A stretch of DNA of 64,000 bases, from positions 620,001-684,000 of the forward strand of contig JAWKRT010000001.1 of the NCBI GenBank assembly GCA_041389495.1, written 5' to 3'. A model generated the notes under the pieces. It was not told where the DNA came from and ran no database searches. It saw only the letters and a list, made by a program, of their open reading frames with translations. Source of the stretch: Myxococcota bacterium (GTDB taxonomy: Bacteria; Myxococcota_A; UBA9160; UBA4427). Position numbers and translations under genes: made by a program. This document shows, in pieces, positions 7,174 to 14,853 of the stretch (position 1 is the first letter of the stretch; each line of letters begins with the position of its first letter).

Positions 7174-8547
7174 ATGCAGGGGAACGGACGGGGTGTCGGT
7201 CGCGGGCGCATCGGCGCGGCGACCGCGGTCGCGGGGGCGCTCGTCGCGCTGCTCGCGGCGGGCGCGGCGACCGCGAACGACGATGCCAGTGCCGGGGCGA
7301 GGGAGGAGGCGAGCGGGAAGTCGACCGACGATCGCGTCGACGACCTCGAGCAGCGCGTCGAGGTCGTGCTCGAGGAGATCGACTCACTGCGCAAGATCTT
7401 CGCGGTGCCGGAGGAGGGCGGGCTCGTCAGCTACTCGGGCCTCGGCCCGGCGGCCTCGAAGGTCTTCCAGCGCGACCGCGGCCTCTCGATCGGCGGCTAC
7501 GGCGAGGTCGTGTTCGCGGCGCAGGTCGGCGACGAGGACGGCTCGCAGAACGAGCTCGACGCGCTCCGCGGCGTCCTCTACCTCGGCTACAAGTTCAACG
7601 ACTGGATCGTCTTCAACAGCGAGATCGAGTTCGAGCACGGCGGCGAGGAAGTGGGCGTCGAGTTCCTCACGCTCGACTTCCTGCTGTGCGAGGCGCTCAA
7701 CGCGCGCGCCGGCCTCCTGCTCGCGCCGGTCGGGTTCACCAACGAGATCCACGAGCCGGTGTTCTTCTTCGGGGCCAACCGACCCGAGGTCGAGCGGCGG
7801 CTCATCCCGAGCACGTGGCGCGAGAACGGACTCGGCATCTACGGCACGATCGCCGAGCGCATCGACTACCGCATCTACGCGATGAACGGCTTCCGGGCCG
7901 CGGGCTTCAGCGAGGCCGGTATCCGCGGCGGGCGCCAGAACGGCAGCGAGGCGCTCGCCGACCACTTCGCGATCGTCGCGCGCGTCGACGCCGAGCTGGC
8001 ACCGGGCGTCGACGTCGGCGGCTCGATCTACCACGGGAAGTCCGGACAGAACGACACGATCACGCGCGACGTCGCGATGGTGCCGACGACCTTCCTCGTG
8101 CCCGACGCGCCGCTCACGCTGTGGGAGGTGCACGGCCAGGTCCGTCACCGCCGCGCGCAGGTGCGCGGCCTGTTCACGCAGACGATCCTCGGCGATTCCG
8201 CGGCGCTCTCGGCCGCGACGGGCACGACGATCGCGCGCACGATGCAGGGCGGCTACGTCGAGGTCGCGTATGATGTCATGCCGTTCCTCCGCGGCGAGAC
8301 CGAGATGACCCTCGAGCCCTTCTACCGATACGAGCGCCTCGACACGCAGCACCACGTCACGGCGAACGCCCTCGCCGCGGCCGGTGCGGCGACGCGCGAC
8401 GGCAATCGCGATCGCGCGCTGCACGTCGTCGGCGTCTCGTTCAAGCCGCATCCCCAGGTCGTCCTGAAGGTCGACTATCGAAGCGTGAGCGCCGAGGTCG
8501 GCGGCGCCGCGGACGAGGTCCAGGCGGGCATTGGCTTCGTGTTCTGA
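7174..8547 (+). CDS. Outer-membrane porin (OprO/OprP-like)
   Basis: 457 residues from ATG 7174, preceded by GGAGGA seven bases upstream; an in-frame ATG at 7159 lacks this site. Signal peptide to about residue 35 (GAATA-NDD). A short coiled-coil segment DDRVDDLEQRVEVVLEEIDS follows, as in trimeric porins. Then a beta-barrel with alternating aromatic strands (LSIGGYGEVVFAAQV, YLGYKFNDWIVFNSEIEFEH), ending in the outer-membrane signature GIGFVF with terminal Phe. RLIPSTWRENGLGIYG is typical of phosphate-selective-porin-like sequences. It heads a four-gene operon with an FMN-binding protein, a membrane protein and ApbE, and sits directly behind two Fur-like boxes. Substrate is unknown; iron or another metal complex is inferred from context. 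Confidence 0.85.
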   Translation: MQGNGRGVGRGRIGAATAVAGALVALLAAGAATANDDASAGAREEASGKSTDDRVDDLEQRVEVVLEEIDSLRKIFAVPEEGGLVSYSGLGPAASKVFQRDRGLSIGGYGEVVFAAQVGDEDGSQNELDALRGVLYLGYKFNDWIVFNSEIEFEHGGEEVGVEFLTLDFLLCEALNARAGLLLAPVGFTNEIHEPVFFFGANRPEVERRLIPSTWRENGLGIYGTIAERIDYRIYAMNGFRAAGFSEAGIRGGRQNGSEALADHFAIVARVDAELAPGVDVGGSIYHGKSGQNDTITRDVAMVPTTFLVPDAPLTLWEVHGQVRHRRAQVRGLFTQTILGDSAALSAATGTTIARTMQGGYVEVAYDVMPFLRGETEMTLEPFYRYERLDTQHHVTANALAAAGAATRDGNRDRALHVVGVSFKPHPQVVLKVDYRSVSAEVGGAADEVQAGIGFVF

Positions 8548-8554
8548 CGCATCC

Positions 8555-9184
8555 GTGCGCCGGGCCGCCGCGCGCGTCGCGGCGGCCCGGCGGCTCGCGG
8601 CGACGACGACGGCGGCGGGAGCGCTCGCGCTCCTCGCCGCCGCTCCCGTCTCGGCGAAGGTCTTCCACTCGCAGGAAGAGGCGCTGGCGCTCGCCTTCCC
8701 CGACGCCGACCGCATCGAGTCGGACACGACGCTGCTCTCCGAGGCGCAGGTCGCCGCCGTCGAGGCCGCGGCGCGCTCGAAGCTCGAGACGCGGATCGCG
8801 AAGTTCTACGTCGGCTGGAAGGACGGCGAGCGCCTCGGCTACGCGTTCATCGACGTCCACACGGTGCGCACGCTGCCCGAGGCCTTCCTCGTCGTGCTGA
8901 CGCCCGAGGGCCGCGTGCGCACGCTGCGCGTGCTCGCCTTCCACGAGCCGCTCGACTACATGCCGACGAAGCACTGGTACGAGCAGTTCGACGGCAAGGG
9001 CCTCGAGGATCCGCTCCGCCTCGGCGGCGACGTGCACGGCGTCGTCGGCGCGACGCTCTCGTCGCGCGCCGTCACGCAGAGCGTGCGCCGCGTGCTCGCG
9101 CTGCACCGCTACGTCGTGCGCGGCGACCGGCCCGACGCGCCCGCGAGCGACGCGGCCGAAGGCCCCGGCGCGGGCGACGACTGA
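8555..9184 (+). CDS. Exported FMN-binding-domain protein (covalently flavinylated)
   Basis: 209 residues from GTG 8555, seven bases after the porin stop; a TTG at 8531 inside the porin gene is an alternative, and neither has a clear ribosome-binding site. Signal peptide (LAATTTAAGALALLAAAPVSA, about residues 14-34). The C-terminal FMN_bind domain (~85-190) includes GYAFIDVHTVRTLPEAFLVV, LRVLAFHEP and GGDVHGVVGATLSS. Thr167 in GATLSS is the expected site where ApbE attaches FMN by a phosphoester bond. ApbE is encoded two genes downstream. The protein is probably a periplasmic one-electron carrier between the neighbouring membrane protein and an external acceptor. Confidence 0.87.
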   Translation: MRRAAARVAAARRLAATTTAAGALALLAAAPVSAKVFHSQEEALALAFPDADRIESDTTLLSEAQVAAVEAAARSKLETRIAKFYVGWKDGERLGYAFIDVHTVRTLPEAFLVVLTPEGRVRTLRVLAFHEPLDYMPTKHWYEQFDGKGLEDPLRLGGDVHGVVGATLSSRAVTQSVRRVLALHRYVVRGDRPDAPASDAAEGPGAGDD

Positions 9185-9187
9185 CCG

Positions 9188-9751
9188 ATGCGCTTCGTCG
9201 TCACGGGCGAGTGGTCGCGCAATCGCCTGCTGCAGGTCATCGTGGTGCTGTACGTCGCGTACGTCGGCGGCCTGTGGGTGACGAACGCACTGCTCTACTT
9301 CTCGAAGATGACCCTCGCACCGTCGTCGGTGGTCGCCTACTACCTCGGCGACGAGGCGACGTACCAGCCGGCGAAGACGTACCAGGGCCTGCTCGAGGTC
9401 ACGCACTTCCACCTCTTCGCGATGGGCATGCTGCTCATGGTGCTGACGCACCTGATGCTGTTCGTGCCGATCCGCAGCTCCGTGAAGGCGTGGCTGATCG
9501 CGCTCCCGTTCGTCGCCGCGGCGATGGACGAGGGCGGGAGCTGGCTCGTCCGCTTCGGCAGCCCGCACTTCGCGGTGGTCAAGGTGGCGGGCTTCGCGCT
9601 GCTCCAGACGAGCCTCGCGGCGCTGATCGGCGCATCGCTGTGGAGCGTCTTCACGCGCAGCCAGGCCGAGAACTACACCGGATTCGTCGACGACGAGGAC
9701 GACGAAGACGAGGACGAGGACGACGATCCGCGCGGCGGAGCGGCGTCGTGA
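9188..9751 (+). CDS. Four-helix His-containing membrane protein with acidic tail
   Basis: 187 residues, start three bases after the preceding stop. Four hydrophobic segments (~15-39, 68-94, 98-120, 126-153). Helix 2 carries EVTHFHLFAMG and a further His (VLTHLMLF), so three histidines lie on about one helix; another His (GSPHFAVV) precedes helix 4. This His placement suits b-heme or quinone-site chemistry, which would make it the quinol-oxidising partner of the FMN-bound protein. The C-terminus is an acidic run (DDEDDEDEDEDDDP). I do not recognise a named family. Its stop overlaps the ApbE start (GTGA), implying coupled translation. Confidence 0.8.
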   Translation: MRFVVTGEWSRNRLLQVIVVLYVAYVGGLWVTNALLYFSKMTLAPSSVVAYYLGDEATYQPAKTYQGLLEVTHFHLFAMGMLLMVLTHLMLFVPIRSSVKAWLIALPFVAAAMDEGGSWLVRFGSPHFAVVKVAGFALLQTSLAALIGASLWSVFTRSQAENYTGFVDDEDDEDEDEDDDPRGGAAS

Positions 9752-10851
9752 CGACGGGCCGCGCGCGGCTCGCGCGCGCCGTCGTGCTGGTCGTCGCGAT
9801 CGCGGCCGCGAGCTGCGCGTCCTCGTCGCCGGCGCGTCACATCGCGAGCGACGGCCAGCTCGCGATGGGCACGGTGCTCGACGTGCAGCTCGTGGTGCCC
9901 GCCTCGAGCACGGGGCGCGCCGAGCTCGACGCCGTCTTCGCACAGGTGCACGAGCTCGATGCGCTCGTCTCGCACTACGACCCGGCGAGCGAGGTCTCTC
10001 GACTCTCCGCGGCGTCGGGCGGCGGCCCGCGCGCGGTCGACCCGCGCGTCGCGGAGCTCGTCGGCGAATCGCTCCGCTTCGCGACGCTGACGTCGGGCGC
10101 CTTCGACGTCACCGTCGGACGGCTGGTCGACGTGTGGCGCGGGAAGGACGCCGAGTCGGTCGTCTACGAGGACGTGGCGGCGGCGCGCGCGCCGGCGGGC
10201 ATCGACGGGCTGCGCCTGCTCGCCGACGGGCGCGTCGAGCTCGCTCGCGCGGGCGTGAAGCTCGACTTCGGCGGCATCGCGAAGGGCTGGGCGCTCGACC
10301 GGGTGCAGGAGCGGCTCGACGCCGAGCGCGCGGGCCCCGCACTGCTGAGCTTCGGGCAGAGCAGCATCCTCGCGCGCGGCGCGCCGCCGGACGACCCGCG
10401 CGGCTGGACGCTCGTGGTCCGCTCGCCGGCCGACGGCTTCGCCGCGCGCGTCACGCTGCGCGATCGCGCGCTCTCCGTGTCGTCGAGCTTCCCGCCTTCC
10501 GACGCCGCCGCCGGAGGGAGCGGTGCGGAGGCGGATGCGCTCGGCGCGCCGTCGGGCGTCGTCGACCCGCGCTCGGGCTGGATCGTCACGCGCCGCACGC
10601 TGGCCGCCGTCGCGAGCGACGACGCCACGACGGCCGATGCGCTCAGCACGTCGCTGCTCGTGCTCGACTACGAGGAGGGGCTCGCGCTCGCCGAGCGCCT
10701 CGAGGGCGTCGAGGCGCTGCTCGTGGACGAGGACGGGCGCATCGCGATGACGTCGGGGTGGCGCGAGGCGACGGGCTACGTGGAGCTCGGCGTCGGCTTC
10801 CGCAGCCTGAGTCCGGGGCTGCGCACGGCGGCGCCCGACGGCGCTCGTTAG
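9748..10851 (+). CDS. apbE: FAD:protein FMN transferase ApbE, lipoprotein
   Basis: Transfers FMN from FAD to Thr/Ser of FMN_bind domains outside the cytoplasm. 367 residues; the GTG start overlaps the previous stop by four bases. A lipobox (AAASC, Cys at ~25) anchors it to a membrane. Family motifs: LAMGTVLDVQL, DFGGIAKGWALDRVQ, LLSFGQSS and the Mg-binding end DDATTADALSTSLLVL. The usual H-[hydrophobic]2-DPxxG motif is altered to SGVVDPRSG, losing the His. An inserted Gly/Ala-rich loop (AAAGGSGAEADALGAPSG) precedes it. Length matches the family (~340). As the last gene of the operon it supplies the modification for the FMN-binding protein. Confidence 0.93.
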   Translation: MTTGRARLARAVVLVVAIAAASCASSSPARHIASDGQLAMGTVLDVQLVVPASSTGRAELDAVFAQVHELDALVSHYDPASEVSRLSAASGGGPRAVDPRVAELVGESLRFATLTSGAFDVTVGRLVDVWRGKDAESVVYEDVAAARAPAGIDGLRLLADGRVELARAGVKLDFGGIAKGWALDRVQERLDAERAGPALLSFGQSSILARGAPPDDPRGWTLVVRSPADGFAARVTLRDRALSVSSSFPPSDAAAGGSGAEADALGAPSGVVDPRSGWIVTRRTLAAVASDDATTADALSTSLLVLDYEEGLALAERLEGVEALLVDEDGRIAMTSGWREATGYVELGVGFRSLSPGLRTAAPDGAR

Positions 10852-10866
10852 GCCGGCCGCGGCGCG

Positions 10867-12192
10867 CTAGAGCATCATGTCGAGCGGCTGCTCGACGTAG
10901 CGGCGGAACGCGGCGAGCAGCCGCGCGCCGACGGCCCCGTCGACCGCGCGGTGGTCGGCCGCGAGCGTCGCCGTCATGCGCCGCCCCGGCACGACGGCGC
11001 CGTCGCGCACGACGGGCACGTCCTCGACCGCGCCGATGCCGAGGATGCACGCGTGCGGCGGGTTCACGATGGGCCACACCGCCGTGATGCCGTACATCCC
11101 GAGATTCGAGAGATTGAGGCCGCCCTGGTACTCGCGCGGCTCGAGCTTCCCCTCGCGCGCGCGGGCGACGAGCGCGCGCAGCCGCGCGGAGAGATCGACG
11201 AGGCCGAGCGCATCCGCGCCGCGCACGACCGGCGTGATCAGGCCGTCGGGGAGCGCGACGGCGACGGCGACGTCCACCGACTCGAAGTGCTCGATCGCGT
11301 CGCCGCGCCACGCGACGTTCGCCTCGGGCACGTCGCGCAGCGCGCGCGCCGCCGCCGCGACGCAGAAGTCGTTGACCGAGAGCGAGGGCGCGTCGGGCCC
11401 GTCGTTCAGCTCGCGCCGGGTCGCGAGCAGCGCGCTCGGGTCGCACGTCGCCTCGAGGTAGAAGTGCGGGATCTCGCGCTTCGCCTCGCCGAGCCGCGCG
11501 GCGATCGTGCGGCGCATGCGCGAGAGCGGGACCGCCGCGCCGTCGGCGCGCGAGTCCGCGCGGCGCGCGGACGGCGCCGCGGCCGCGCTCGATGCCGCGG
11601 ATTCGCGTGGGGCCGCGCCTTCGCGAGCGGCCGCGCCTTCGCGAGCGGCCGCGCCGGCGTGCGGCGCGGCCGCGGCCGCGTCTGCCGGCGCGCTCCCGCG
11701 CCCGGCGGCTTCGACGTCCGCCTTCGTGATGCGGCCGCCGGCGCCCGTTCCGTCGACCGCCTCCAGGTCGACGCCGCGCTGCTCGGCGATGCGCCGCGCG
11801 AGGGCGGTGGCGCCGCGCCGCGCGCCGGCGACGGCATCGCCCGCGCGTGCCTCCGCGGACGGCGCGGGCTCCGCCTGTGGCGCGCGCGCGGGAGCCGGCT
11901 CCGGGGCGCGTGCCGGCTCGCGCGCGGGCTCCGCCTGCGCGTCGGCCTCCACGAGTGCGATCACGTCGCCGACCTTCACGCCGCTCGCCGGCGCCGCGAC
12001 GCGCAGCTCGCGCACGACGCCCGCGACCGGCGACTCGAACTCGATCGTCGACTTGTCGGTCTCGATCTCGGCGATCAGGTCGCCGGGCTCGATGCGGTCG
12101 CCGGGCTTCACGAGCCACGCGACGAGGTCGGCCTCCGTGAGGTCCGAGCCGAGCTCGGGCAGGCGGATCTCGGTCGTCGTCGGCGTCGTCAT
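10867..12192 (-). CDS. Dihydrolipoamide acyltransferase (E2 of a 2-oxo-acid dehydrogenase)
   Basis: 441 residues. An N-terminal lipoyl domain (~5-82) has the lipoylation Lys in EIETDKSTIEFESP (Lys47). An Ala/Pro/Arg-rich linker follows, then a peripheral subunit-binding domain (ALARRIAEQRGVDLEAVDGTG, ~130-170). A second Ala/Arg/Glu linker contains an 18-bp DNA repeat. The C-terminal catalytic domain (~210-441) ends with the acyltransferase motif DHRAVDG. Only one lipoyl domain is present, as in branched-chain or pyruvate E2 of many bacteria; substrate cannot be told. No E1 or E3 gene is adjacent. A GAGGAGG ribosome-binding site precedes the ATG. It converges on apbE with a 15-base gap. Confidence 0.93.
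   Translation of the reverse strand: MTTPTTTEIRLPELGSDLTEADLVAWLVKPGDRIEPGDLIAEIETDKSTIEFESPVAGVVRELRVAAPASGVKVGDVIALVEADAQAEPAREPARAPEPAPARAPQAEPAPSAEARAGDAVAGARRGATALARRIAEQRGVDLEAVDGTGAGGRITKADVEAAGRGSAPADAAAAAPHAGAAAREGAAAREGAAPRESAASSAAAAPSARRADSRADGAAVPLSRMRRTIAARLGEAKREIPHFYLEATCDPSALLATRRELNDGPDAPSLSVNDFCVAAAARALRDVPEANVAWRGDAIEHFESVDVAVAVALPDGLITPVVRGADALGLVDLSARLRALVARAREGKLEPREYQGGLNLSNLGMYGITAVWPIVNPPHACILGIGAVEDVPVVRDGAVVPGRRMTATLAADHRAVDGAVGARLLAAFRRYVEQPLDMML
11611..11655. repeat. 18-bp tandem repeat in the E2 linker
   Basis: The unit GGCCGCGCCTTCGCGAGC occurs at 11611-11628 and 11629-11646, followed by a 9-base partial copy. It is in frame and encodes repeats of Ala-Ala-Arg-Glu-Gly-Ala in the flexible linker, so copy-number change would alter linker length without breaking the protein. 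Confidence 0.85.
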
Positions 12193-12652
12193 CGGAAGGG
12201 AGTGCCTCCTCGTCGCGTGCGCGCGGCCTAACGAAACGGCGCGGCCCGCCGCGCGCGGGCGTCCGCTCCATCGGCGAGCGGCCGGGCGCCCGCGAGTGCG
12301 AGGACGAGGACGATCGGCGCGAGGCCGCCGCCCTCGGCCACGGCGCCGCGCCGGCTGCGGAGCTCCGCGATCGGCGGCGCGTCGCTCGTCGGCACGCGCG
12401 CAGGGTAGTCCGACTCGCGCGCGGCGAGCCAACGTCCGGGCGCGCGGCGGCGGCTCCCGGCGTCCGGTGAACACGGGGCGCAGCATCGGGGTGCGCCCCC
12501 ACCGCGCGCGCGACGGCTCGGGTATGATGCGCCGCCGCCGCGACGGCCGCGGCGCCCGCGCGGCGCCGCCCGAACCCGAACCTGCGCGCGCTCGCACACC
12601 TCGCCAGCAGCGGTGTCGGCGCCCGCGCGCGCGAGCCCTGGAGTCGACCCGA
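12193..12652. other. 460-bp divergent intergenic region
   Basis: This separates the leftward E2 gene from the rightward acyl-CoA dehydrogenase pair. I see no supported gene. A -10-like TATGAT at 12523-12528 lies about 125 bases before the GTG at 12653, without a recognisable -35. A 55-codon leftward frame (12395 to 12228) has a hydrophobic stretch but no ribosome-binding site. No strong inverted repeat stands out. Confidence 0.5.
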
Positions 12653-13810
12653 GTGGACCCCCGCACGACCCCCGAGCAGGATGCGTTCCGCGCCGAGGCG
12701 CGCGCGTTCCTCGAAGAGCACTGCCCGCAGGATCTCCCGCCGCTCGACTCGCCGGAGGGCTTCCCGCTGCACGTCGAGTGGGAGAAGAAGCTCTTCGCGC
12801 ATCGATGGGCGGTGGTCGACTGGCCGGAGGAGTACGGCGGTCGCGACTGCTCGCTCGTCGAGTGGCTGATCTTCGAGGAGGAGTACTACCGCGTCGGCGG
12901 CCCGCAGCGCGCGACGCAGAACGGGATCTTCCTGCTCGGCCCGGCCATCCTGCACTTCGGGACCGACGAGCAGAAGCAGCGCCTGCTGCCGAAGATCGCG
13001 AGCGCCGAGGAGCTGTGGTGCCAGGGCTGGTCGGAGCCGGGCGCCGGCAGCGACCTCGCCGCACTCACGTCGCGCGCCGAGCGCGTCGACGGCGGCTTCA
13101 AGCTCTACGGCGCGAAGACGTGGTCGACGCGCGGCACGTTCAGCGACAAGACGTTCGGTCTCTTCCGCACCGACCCGGGCTCGTCGCGCCACAAGGGTCT
13201 CACCTACTTCCTGGTCGACCTCCGCGCCGAGGGCGTGAGCGTGCGCCCGATCAACAAGCTCGACGGCGACGAGGGCTTCGCGGAGATCTTCCTCGACGGC
13301 GCGTTCGTTCCCGACCGCGACATCCTCGGCGAGGTCGACAAGGGCTGGTACGTCGCGATGGCGACGACGGGCCCCGAGCGCGGGCTCACGCTGCGCAGCC
13401 CGGGGCGCTTCATGGCGCAGGCCGCGCGTCTCGTCGACCTCGCGAAGCGCGGCGGCGACGCCGTCGGCCCCGCGCTGCGCGAGCGCGTCGCCGCGCGCTG
13501 GATGGAGGCCGAGGCCTATCGTCAGTACGGCATGTGGACGGCGACGCGCATCGGCATGGGCATCGACCCGGGCGCCGAGTCGAGCGTGATGAAGCTCCAC
13601 TGGTCGCACCTCGACATCGACATCCACGAGACGGCGCTCGACGTGCTCGGCACGGCGGGCGAGTGCATGCGCGGCTCGGATGCGGGCGTCGACGGCGGCC
13701 GCTGGATGAAGGACTACCTGTTCGGTCTCGCGAACCCGATCTGGGGCGGCACGAGCGAGATCCAGCGCAACATCGTCGCCGAGCGTCTCCTCGGCCTGCC
13801 GAGGAAGTAG
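12653..13810 (+). CDS. Acyl-CoA dehydrogenase, catalytic (alpha) subunit of a heteromeric pair
   Basis: FAD-dependent alpha,beta-dehydrogenation of an acyl-CoA. 385 residues from GTG 12653 (VDPRTTPEQDAF); an ATG within the first helices would truncate the N-terminal domain. Family features: WPEEYGGRD, CQGWSEPGAGSDLA (flavin/substrate loop), KTWSTRG and the C-terminal NPIWGGTSEIQRNIVAERLLGLP. The catalytic base is likely Glu242 in TTGPERGL, the helix-G position used in isovaleryl-CoA and actinobacterial ChsE-type enzymes. A second, smaller acyl-CoA dehydrogenase begins four bases after the stop, as in the alpha2beta2 FadE26/27 and FadE28/29 pairs that handle steroid side-chain CoAs. That substrate here is inference. 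Confidence 0.92.
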   Translation: MDPRTTPEQDAFRAEARAFLEEHCPQDLPPLDSPEGFPLHVEWEKKLFAHRWAVVDWPEEYGGRDCSLVEWLIFEEEYYRVGGPQRATQNGIFLLGPAILHFGTDEQKQRLLPKIASAEELWCQGWSEPGAGSDLAALTSRAERVDGGFKLYGAKTWSTRGTFSDKTFGLFRTDPGSSRHKGLTYFLVDLRAEGVSVRPINKLDGDEGFAEIFLDGAFVPDRDILGEVDKGWYVAMATTGPERGLTLRSPGRFMAQAARLVDLAKRGGDAVGPALRERVAARWMEAEAYRQYGMWTATRIGMGIDPGAESSVMKLHWSHLDIDIHETALDVLGTAGECMRGSDAGVDGGRWMKDYLFGLANPIWGGTSEIQRNIVAERLLGLPRK

Positions 13811-13814
13811 CGCC

Positions 13815-14828
13815 GTGTACTTCGAGTTCAGCGAAGATCAGCGACTGTTCCAGGAGACCGTGCGCGACCTGCTCGCCAACGAGTGCGGCCACGAAGCGCT
13901 CGCCGCGGCGTGGAGCACCGAAGCGGGAAGCGTCGCGGGCCTGTGGGAGAAGCTCGGCGAGCTCGGCGTGCTCGGCCTCACGACGCCGGAGGCGCACGGC
14001 GGGCTCGGCCTCGGGCTCGTCGACCTCGTGCTGCTGCTCGAAGAGTGCGGGCGCGTCGCGTGCCCCGAGCCGGTGACCGACACGGTCGCCGTCGCCGCGC
14101 CGCTGCTCGCGGAGCTCGGCGGCGCCCTCGCCGACGAGTGGCTCCCGCGCATCGCGGCGGGCGCCGCGCGCGTCGCCGTCGGGCTCGAGGGCAACCCGTT
14201 CGTCGCCAACGCCGCCGCGGCCGACCTGCTCCTGCTGCAGCGCGGCGACGAGCTGCACGCCGTCGCGCCGAAGGACGCGAAGCTCGCGCTCCAGGCGAGC
14301 GTCGACGGCGCGCGCCGTGCCTACCGCGTCGAGTGGGAGCCCTCCGCCGCGACGCGCATCGCGGGCGGCGCCGCGGGGCGCGCGCTCGCGGCGCGCGCCT
14401 TCGACCGCGGCGCGGTCGGGAGCGCGGCCGAGCTGCTCGGCCTCGGCCGCGAGCTCGTCGACCTCACCGTCGAGTACGCGAAGGGTCGCGTGCAGTTCGA
14501 CCAGCCGATCGGCGCCTTCCAGGCCGTGAAGCACCATCTCGCGAACGCGCACACGAAGCTCGAGTTCGCGCGTCCGCCCGTCTACTACTCGGCCTGGTCG
14601 CTGCAGGAGGGCGCGGACGACGCGCCGCTCCAGGCGTCGACCGCGAAGGCGCTCGCCGGCGACGCCGCGCACCTGTGCTTCCGCACGGCGCTGCAGTGCC
14701 ACGGCGCGATCGCCTACACGTACGAGTACCACGCGCACATGTGGATGAAGCGGGTCCTCGTGCTCGAGCGGCAGTACGGCGACGCGGCGTGGCACCGCAC
14801 GCGCGCGGCGGCCGCGCTGCTCGGCTGA
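13815..14828 (+). CDS. Acyl-CoA dehydrogenase, small (beta) subunit
   Basis: 337 residues; GTG start four bases after the alpha subunit. It begins with the family helix MYFEFSEDQRLFQETVRDLL and has GLTTPEAHGGLGLGLVDLVL, VQFDQPIGAFQAVKHHLANA and a C-terminal LQCHGAIAYTYEYHAHMWMK. No catalytic Glu is visible at either known position: no ER pair in helix G and no YEGT near the end. This, its shortened middle domain and the tight coupling fit the non-catalytic partner of a heterotetrameric acyl-CoA dehydrogenase. In that type FAD binds at the alpha-beta interface. Confidence 0.88.
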   Translation: MYFEFSEDQRLFQETVRDLLANECGHEALAAAWSTEAGSVAGLWEKLGELGVLGLTTPEAHGGLGLGLVDLVLLLEECGRVACPEPVTDTVAVAAPLLAELGGALADEWLPRIAAGAARVAVGLEGNPFVANAAAADLLLLQRGDELHAVAPKDAKLALQASVDGARRAYRVEWEPSAATRIAGGAAGRALAARAFDRGAVGSAAELLGLGRELVDLTVEYAKGRVQFDQPIGAFQAVKHHLANAHTKLEFARPPVYYSAWSLQEGADDAPLQASTAKALAGDAAHLCFRTALQCHGAIAYTYEYHAHMWMKRVLVLERQYGDAAWHRTRAAAALLG

Positions 14829-14853
14829 CGCGCGCGGCACCCGCGCGGCGCGG

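Noticed and set aside
12228..12395. 55-codon leftward frame with a hydrophobic stretch upstream of the E2 gene
   Set aside because: GTG start without a ribosome-binding site, no terminator, and composition like non-coding sequence. It cannot be told from chance.
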